A DNA stretch of 26,825 nt, from NCBI GenBank assembly GCA_014799765.1, contig JAAVHK010000094.1, positions 1-26,825 on the forward strand, read 5' to 3'. The stretch is from Ruminococcus sp. (GTDB lineage Bacteria; Bacillota; Clostridia; Oscillospirales; Ruminococcaceae). Below the pieces are notes generated by a model that saw only the letters and a list, made by a program, of their open reading frames with translations, was not told where the DNA came from and did not search any database. How positions within the stretch are numbered: the first letter of the stretch is position 1; the number at the start of each line of letters is the position of its first letter. Both the position numbers and the translations under genes were made by a program. Positions 22,601 through 26,825 of this stretch are shown piece by piece.

Positions 22601-25600
22601 TCCCGAGACTTGAAGCAACAGATATTCAGACTGGTTCAATCAATATCATTCCATCTACCGACGAGGGCGAGAATGAAGATTCAACAATTGAATTCAAGTT
22701 ACCTAACAGAAAACAAAGGTCCGAAAACCCTCATATAGAAATCAATAAGATTAATATGCGAGGCGTTGAAGTTGTAGGTGCTGAACTCTTACTTACAATT
22801 GAATCAGGTACAGACACAATAAACGGTACAGCCAATGAATTGAAATGGATATCCGATTCAAATGACACATTTGTAATTGAGAACATCCAGGACGGAACTT
22901 ATAAACTTACTGAAACAAAAGCACCTAATGGCTATTTAATCGCAGAGCCTATTACGTTTACAGTTGCAGGTGGTAAGATTGTTAATGTAAACAATGAAGA
23001 CGTTAAAGATGGTGCATTAGAAAAAGACAAAGTGTTTGTTCTTTCTACTGAAAAAGAAACATTGGAAAATGGAACAGAAAAGGAACATTCACTTCTTGAA
23101 ATGCGTGACGGAAGATTACTCAGATTAAAGAAGACAGACTCAACAGGCAAACCACTTGAAAGAGCGATATTTGAACTTTCAGCTACAGACATTACCTCAG
23201 GTGAACAAATTGAATTTAACACAAAAATAGTTAAATTTGATGAAAAATATTGGTCATACAATGACGACAACACAATAATCACATGGAATTCAAGAGGTAT
23301 TCCTGGTGAAAATGAAACTGAAGCAGATATACCGGATGTTTCAGAAATTGAAATAAGAAACCTCCCGAATGGTAATTATACCCTTAAGGAAGTTACTGCT
23401 CCTTCAGGATATAAGGCAAAGACAGTTAAATTTACAATCAATAAGGGTGTTGTTACCTGCGAAGATGACAAAGGACTTGAAGACGGAGAAAAACTCATTC
23501 ATATTGACAGCAGTCTTGAAAACGGCGGTGGCGGTAATGATATTTATGAAGTAGTCGTTAAAGATGAAGATTCTTTACTTAGATTCAGTAAAAAAGACAT
23601 TTACGGTACTGACACCGAACTTAAAAATGCTGAATTTAAACTTACTCGTATAACCAAAAATGCAGACGGTACAGAAACTGAAGCGGAATTTGACATAACT
23701 CAAGACAATCTTTCCGCAGGTATGACATTAAGTGATGATAAAAAATCAATCACATGGACTTCCGGAACACGTATGTCCATAACAAATATTAAGAACGGTA
23801 CTTATAAACTTCAGGAAACCAAAGCACCAGACGGCTACGAAACAGCAAAAGATATTACTATTACAGTTGCAAATGGTGTAATTACAGGTGCCACAGTAGA
23901 CGGTAAGAGCGTTATGAACACAAACGTCAATAGCAGCAAGAATACTGTTACTGTATACGACAAGTTCTTAGTAAAGATAAGCAAGCAAGAACTTGTTAAA
24001 GACGAAAATGATGAAGAGACATCAAAGGCACTCTCAGAGGCAACACTTCTTCTCATAGGCGTAAACAATGCAACAGATAAAACACCTATTGAATTTACTG
24101 AAAATAACATTGCAGGCACAAATGCAGAACTTACACAAGCAACTGCAGATGAAGACGGTAAAATAACTGAAGACGCAAACGGAACATATTCTGCAATCAA
24201 GTGGGTATCTCAGGAAACAGCACTTGAACTTCAGGGACTTCCTAACGGTATCTATACTCTTACAGAAATAGCAACTCCGGACGACACATATGAAATTGCT
24301 GCCCCGATTAGCTTTACAGTTACAGACGGCAAAATTACAATGAAGGGAACAGCAGTTCCAAACAACACAATCGTAATGATTGACAACAAGAAAACTGAAG
24401 ACAAAGAAATATCAATCAACAAGGTAGATGCAGACGGTAATGACCTTGCAGGTGCAACACTTATTCTCACAGGTGAGGACGCAGACGGAAACGCTATTGT
24501 ACTTAATAAAGATAATATTGCTACAGGTGATTCAACAGAATCTACAACTACAACAGTTAGCAATGCAGAAACATCTTCAGCAACAAGCACTACTACCACA
24601 GAACCTGCTATTTCAACAGTTGAAGAAACAACTACATCTACAACAGAATCTACAGAAAATAGCGGAATAGATACTCAGGATGACGAATCAGAGGTTACAG
24701 AAAATCCGACAATTATAACTCTTGACGGTAAAGACATAACTGCAATCCAGTGGGTATCAGACGGTAAAGAACTTAAACTCAAGAATCTTCCTGAAGGTAC
24801 ATACACACTTCATGAAGAAGTAGTACCGAACGGCTATGAACAGGCAGAAGACATCATATTTACAGTTGACAAAGACGGAAAAGTTTCTATTGTTACCGAA
24901 AATGCAGACGGTACAGAAACAACTACACCAGCTGAAAACAACACAATCAAAATGATTGACAACAAAGAAGAAGACAAAGAAATATCAATTAACAAGGTAG
25001 ACGCAGACGGTAATGACCTTGCCGATGCAACACTTGTTCTCACAGGTAATGCTGATGACGAAAATAAGACACCTATTGAATTTAAAGAGGATAACATTAA
25101 AGATACAACGGCAAAACTTGTAAAAGATGCTGACGATAAAGATACTGCAATTCAGTGGGTATCAGACGGAAAAGCACTTACACTCAAGAATCTTCCGGAC
25201 GGTAATTACACACTTAAAGAAACAGAAGTTCCAGATGACAAATATGAAATTGCAACTCCGATTAATTTTACAGTTAAAGACGGTAAAATTACTACTACAG
25301 GTGAGGGCATTACAGAAACCAGTGTAAAAATGGTTAACAAAGAAAAAGAAACTTCCACAACAACCACAACTACAGCATTCACAGTAAGAATTGATAAGGT
25401 AGACGAAACAGGCACACGTGTTACTGGTGCAGAACTTTCACTTAAAGGTACAGATAAAGACGGTAATCAGATTGTATTCAATGAAGACAATGTACCTGAT
25501 GTAAGCTATCTTGTAACAGGCACATCTGCTTCAACAACTACTACAACAGTTTCAGGTTCTTCGGAAGGGGAATCCACAACTGAGCCAACCTCAACTGAAA

Positions 25601-26825
25601 CTACTACCACAGCAACAACTACATCTACTACAACCACTTCAGCAGACGTAGCACCTCAGGCAGACGATGACGAAGTGACAACATCAACATCAGATACACC
25701 TTCAGACGAGACAAAAGAAACTGTTACAGCTACAAAACTTGCATGGATTTCAGGCGATAAAGAAGCTGTATTCAATCTCCCAGCTGGTACTTATGTACTT
25801 CACGAAGACAAAGCACCGGAAGGTTATGAAACAGCAAAAGACATTACATTTACAGTTGACGACAAAGGCATTATTACTGTTATAACAGAAGTTGAAGACG
25901 AAGAAGGTAATGTAGTAACTGACGCAGACAGTAAAGTAGTAACTGCAACTGCTACAACTGATAAAATTCAGATGACAGATATTAAAACTACTACAGAAAC
26001 AACTGAATCGAGTTCAACAACTACAACTACAACCACAACCACTACAACAGCTACTGTAAATATTGTCAAGATTGGTAGCGAAAGCAGTACAACATATTAT
26101 CTTGCAGGAGCATTACTTGAACTTACAGGTAACGACGGAACATCTACTATTGTATTCGGCGATGAATACAAAGACTATTTCACAGTAATTACAACAACAA
26201 CCGCTTCCACAACAGGCACAGGTACTTCAGACGAGACAACATCAACATCAACTTCAGCAGGCGTAGTAGCTCAGGCTGACGATGATGTATCAACTTCTAC
26301 ATTATCTTCCGTATCTACAACTGCTGGTACAACAGAAGCTGACGATACAGTAACAACAGCAACAGCAACAAAACTCATGTGGTACTCAGGCGACAAGCCA
26401 TTCCCGATAGGACTTCCTGCCGGTGAATATACACTTGTTGAAGCAATAGTACCGGACGGTTATAAAAAGGCAGAACCGATTGTATTTACAGTTGACGAAG
26501 ACGGAAAAGTTACAAGAAAAGACGGAAAATCGGTTAAAGATGATAATACAATCGAAATGATTGACGAAAAGATAACAACATCTACAACAACAACAACTAC
26601 AACAACGTCTACTACGACAACTTCCACAACGACAACATATACCACAACATCCACAACAACAACTTCTACAACGACAACATCTACCACAACATCTACAACA
26701 ACCACAACTACAACTACAACGACAACATCCACAACGACAACAACTACAACAACGTCTACTACGACAACATCCACAACGACAACATCTACAACAACGTCTA
26801 CTACGACAACATCCACAACGACAAC
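19606..26825 (+). CDS. Giant secreted adhesin with choice-of-anchor A, repeated Cna-B (CnaB2-like) domains and Thr-rich tracts (3' end outside window)
   Basis: Open for 2,406 codons with no stop, running off the right edge. The ATG at 19606 follows AAGGGAG (19591-19597). Residues 1-33 are a signal peptide (cleavage near VSA-E). About 70-460 is a choice-of-anchor A domain (LGIASQFCLFLRDNF; GTIFAPNADV; LSGALIAKSAKGG; FQG). Cna-B/SpaA-like domains follow at about 473-565, 680-767, 946-1045 (divergent), 1042-1168, 1169-1320, 1322-1452, 1454-1593, 1599-1785, 1790-1911, 1926-2125 and 2149-2320. An unassigned segment lies at 832-942. From 2324 the chain is almost only Thr and Ser. Likely Lys/Glu/Asp(Asn) isopeptide sets include K1460/E1554/D1593, K1606/E1737/D1785, K1797/E1872/N1911, K1931/E2067/D2125 and K2155/E2279/D2320. 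It is probably a wall-attached or glycan-associated adhesin; the anchor itself lies beyond the window. Base use is more ACA/GAC-rich than in neighbouring genes. Confidence 0.92.
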   Translation, partial: MNKLKTRSISFITAFMMSMMSIMTGLSPTTVSAEPVTIPSASGKSETDDVTLLVGKDSKLRGSDITSTIKNYEKSYALGIASQFCLFLRDNFTPNNSDAEGRVAVGGNIISETGNNEYEAGNGDFTGHVSLDELIKNSGYANVIVNGTANGLIPTSWNEYTLADGTKGYPEKKFWVKDKDSFTPSKNFTDNAGDRWSGNINDYLYEGSTAFNIADYFDKTLGGISDKLLNQKSDTSVTFKSNATPISYFNQWDPAQYKGDFKDFTPTGETVFTYNGSPSAKTVYFDLTEAEWKKASNTQVFRFEGIPDDAYIVVNVAGKAIDINPDGEDRYTYIHDKAISKGSFTVVKADGSIVPVADVNAVLKGNFDYDNENFQKELDKIIKDNFGEGAYVTGMFNNYQEVDRILYNFHEAEKISYQQAFQGTIFAPNADVDSKQGHLSGALIAKSAKGGMEFGYRPFQGPKSMLGATSGYVIPVKKTDGINLLAGATLELVDGEEVVSEIDTTGEAPFDLITIPTTIDFEGNTTYELDKPITKTYILREKSAPAGYSKTDETKTITLEATIKSLVEGTKIPEEVEIKISVGDKVIESFSFADTYKGDSDELTLESRTIKTADGNYVLTLDGGTVTSVKKEGSTSDIPDVNPAESGFFENGLYYYDAESMIITQLPQTADVPEFVNEAQEIKLVKVSASDNTITLPGAELEIYKAEDIDKTDRVAVAKGTTDENGVLELGHLEPGEYCIVETKAPVVGEDKYITPKTPIKFTVTKDYKVEGESTDGASYDITYKVSGDATEYKTTISDSITRTLRNGIPSTSTPVESFTETKPIKDIDESNNNFKVDYNYNTSNSTNYNADCTGKKITKVVVETGDGLWDGKGALYFKDANDKDMFDYGEGKYWFDISANDTFTFDTVNENAVFGKNGFIEVAGWNVNIKSIQYFVEGLETSAVNTTVDVGNITIKFDDKSLEGTKLSLDIGNDKILTGTVDENGICTFEINGKLGKFPRLEATDIQTGSINIIPSTDEGENEDSTIEFKLPNRKQRSENPHIEINKINMRGVEVVGAELLLTIESGTDTINGTANELKWISDSNDTFVIENIQDGTYKLTETKAPNGYLIAEPITFTVAGGKIVNVNNEDVKDGALEKDKVFVLSTEKETLENGTEKEHSLLEMRDGRLLRLKKTDSTGKPLERAIFELSATDITSGEQIEFNTKIVKFDEKYWSYNDDNTIITWNSRGIPGENETEADIPDVSEIEIRNLPNGNYTLKEVTAPSGYKAKTVKFTINKGVVTCEDDKGLEDGEKLIHIDSSLENGGGGNDIYEVVVKDEDSLLRFSKKDIYGTDTELKNAEFKLTRITKNADGTETEAEFDITQDNLSAGMTLSDDKKSITWTSGTRMSITNIKNGTYKLQETKAPDGYETAKDITITVANGVITGATVDGKSVMNTNVNSSKNTVTVYDKFLVKISKQELVKDENDEETSKALSEATLLLIGVNNATDKTPIEFTENNIAGTNAELTQATADEDGKITEDANGTYSAIKWVSQETALELQGLPNGIYTLTEIATPDDTYEIAAPISFTVTDGKITMKGTAVPNNTIVMIDNKKTEDKEISINKVDADGNDLAGATLILTGEDADGNAIVLNKDNIATGDSTESTTTTVSNAETSSATSTTTTEPAISTVEETTTSTTESTENSGIDTQDDESEVTENPTIITLDGKDITAIQWVSDGKELKLKNLPEGTYTLHEEVVPNGYEQAEDIIFTVDKDGKVSIVTENADGTETTTPAENNTIKMIDNKEEDKEISINKVDADGNDLADATLVLTGNADDENKTPIEFKEDNIKDTTAKLVKDADDKDTAIQWVSDGKALTLKNLPDGNYTLKETEVPDDKYEIATPINFTVKDGKITTTGEGITETSVKMVNKEKETSTTTTTTAFTVRIDKVDETGTRVTGAELSLKGTDKDGNQIVFNEDNVPDVSYLVTGTSASTTTTTVSGSSEGESTTEPTSTETTTTATTTSTTTTSADVAPQADDDEVTTSTSDTPSDETKETVTATKLAWISGDKEAVFNLPAGTYVLHEDKAPEGYETAKDITFTVDDKGIITVITEVEDEEGNVVTDADSKVVTATATTDKIQMTDIKTTTETTESSSTTTTTTTTTTTATVNIVKIGSESSTTYYLAGALLELTGNDGTSTIVFGDEYKDYFTVITTTTASTTGTGTSDETTSTSTSAGVVAQADDDVSTSTLSSVSTTAGTTEADDTVTTATATKLMWYSGDKPFPIGLPAGEYTLVEAIVPDGYKKAEPIVFTVDEDGKVTRKDGKSVKDDNTIEMIDEKITTSTTTTTTTTSTTTTSTTTTYTTTSTTTTSTTTTSTTTSTTTTTTTTTTTSTTTTTTTTSTTTTSTTTTSTTTSTTTTSTTT
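24400..24474 (+). repeat. First copy of a 75-bp near-identical repeat in the adhesin gene
   Basis: Encodes the start of a Cna-B domain (DKEISINKVDADGNDLAGAT and on to LTG). It differs from 24973-25047 at about five of 75 bases, so these domains duplicated recently. Confidence 0.85.
24973..25047 (+). repeat. Second copy of the 75-bp repeat in the adhesin gene
   Basis: Partner of 24400-24474. Similarity continues further on, where both copies encode IQWVSDGK followed by LKNLP, with a threonine-rich insert present only in the first domain. Confidence 0.85.
26575..26825 (+). repeat. ACN-codon minisatellite encoding a Thr/Ser tract (continues past the edge)
   Basis: Of the 80 codons from 26581 to 26820, 66 are Thr, 13 Ser and 1 Tyr, mostly in TTTTS-like runs. 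At DNA level a 39-bp unit at 26745-26783 recurs exactly at 26787-26825 (42-bp period), and with one mismatch at 26595-26633. All four Thr codons are used. Confidence 0.9.

Noticed and set aside
26460..26816. Minus-strand ORF of Val and Asp repeats opposite the Thr tract
   Set aside because: It is the mirror of the ACN repeat on the plus strand (GTN/GAN reading); no start signals. Other long minus ORFs between 21018 and 25415 are likewise shadows of the adhesin frame.
26575..26825. CRISPR-like regular repeats
   Set aside because: The repeats are coding, in frame, with no unique spacers and no cas genes.

Overview
The window looks like chromosomal DNA of a low-to-moderate GC anaerobic Firmicute (Clostridia), most likely a Ruminococcus or close relative. 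This is inferred from gene content and protein style: sigma-A type promoters, strong Shine-Dalgarno sites, a single-chain SecDF, TTG/GTG starts, and a giant secreted Cna-B/threonine-rich surface protein of the kind found in rumen and gut ruminococci. I ran no database search, so the genus is an inference.

Layout from left to right. At the left edge a near-consensus leftward promoter (62-90) leaves the window, and a small ORF6N-domain gene (188-799) points right. From 811 to 18532 everything runs leftward: deoD (purine nucleoside phosphorylase), secDF (protein export motor), a complete F1Fo ATP synthase operon (atpB-E-F-[H+A fused]-G-[hsdS-like]-D-C), then, upstream on the map, an exopolysaccharide operon. 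That operon holds a polyprenyl-phosphate sugar-1-P transferase, manC, gmd, two GT4 glycosyltransferases, an rmd-like reductase and a coiled-coil protein of unknown role. From 18713 rightward come a small unknown gene behind a tandemly duplicated promoter, a decayed ORF, a tRNA-Thr(CGT) with its own promoter and terminator, and the first 2,406 codons of a giant secreted adhesin that runs off the right edge.

How the genes fit together. manC, gmd and rmd form a GDP-mannose to GDP-6-deoxy-hexose route, most likely GDP-D-rhamnose. The sugar transferase primes a lipid carrier and the GT4 enzymes extend it. The ATP synthase operon has its own promoter and a leader hairpin. secDF and deoD have separate promoters, and secDF ends in a good terminator.

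The most unusual points are three. First, the delta and alpha subunits of ATP synthase are one 672-residue polypeptide, which is hard to square with the 1:3 delta:alpha ratio of the enzyme. Second, a half-length type I restriction specificity subunit (HsdS) gene sits between atpG and atpD with junctions of only a few bases; its end contains the only good atpD ribosome-binding sequence. Third, the giant adhesin carries a series of domains closely resembling the CnaB2 domain from which SpyTag/SpyCatcher was made. Threonine-rich stretches are inserted inside several of these domains, and a minisatellite-encoded Thr/Ser tract follows them.
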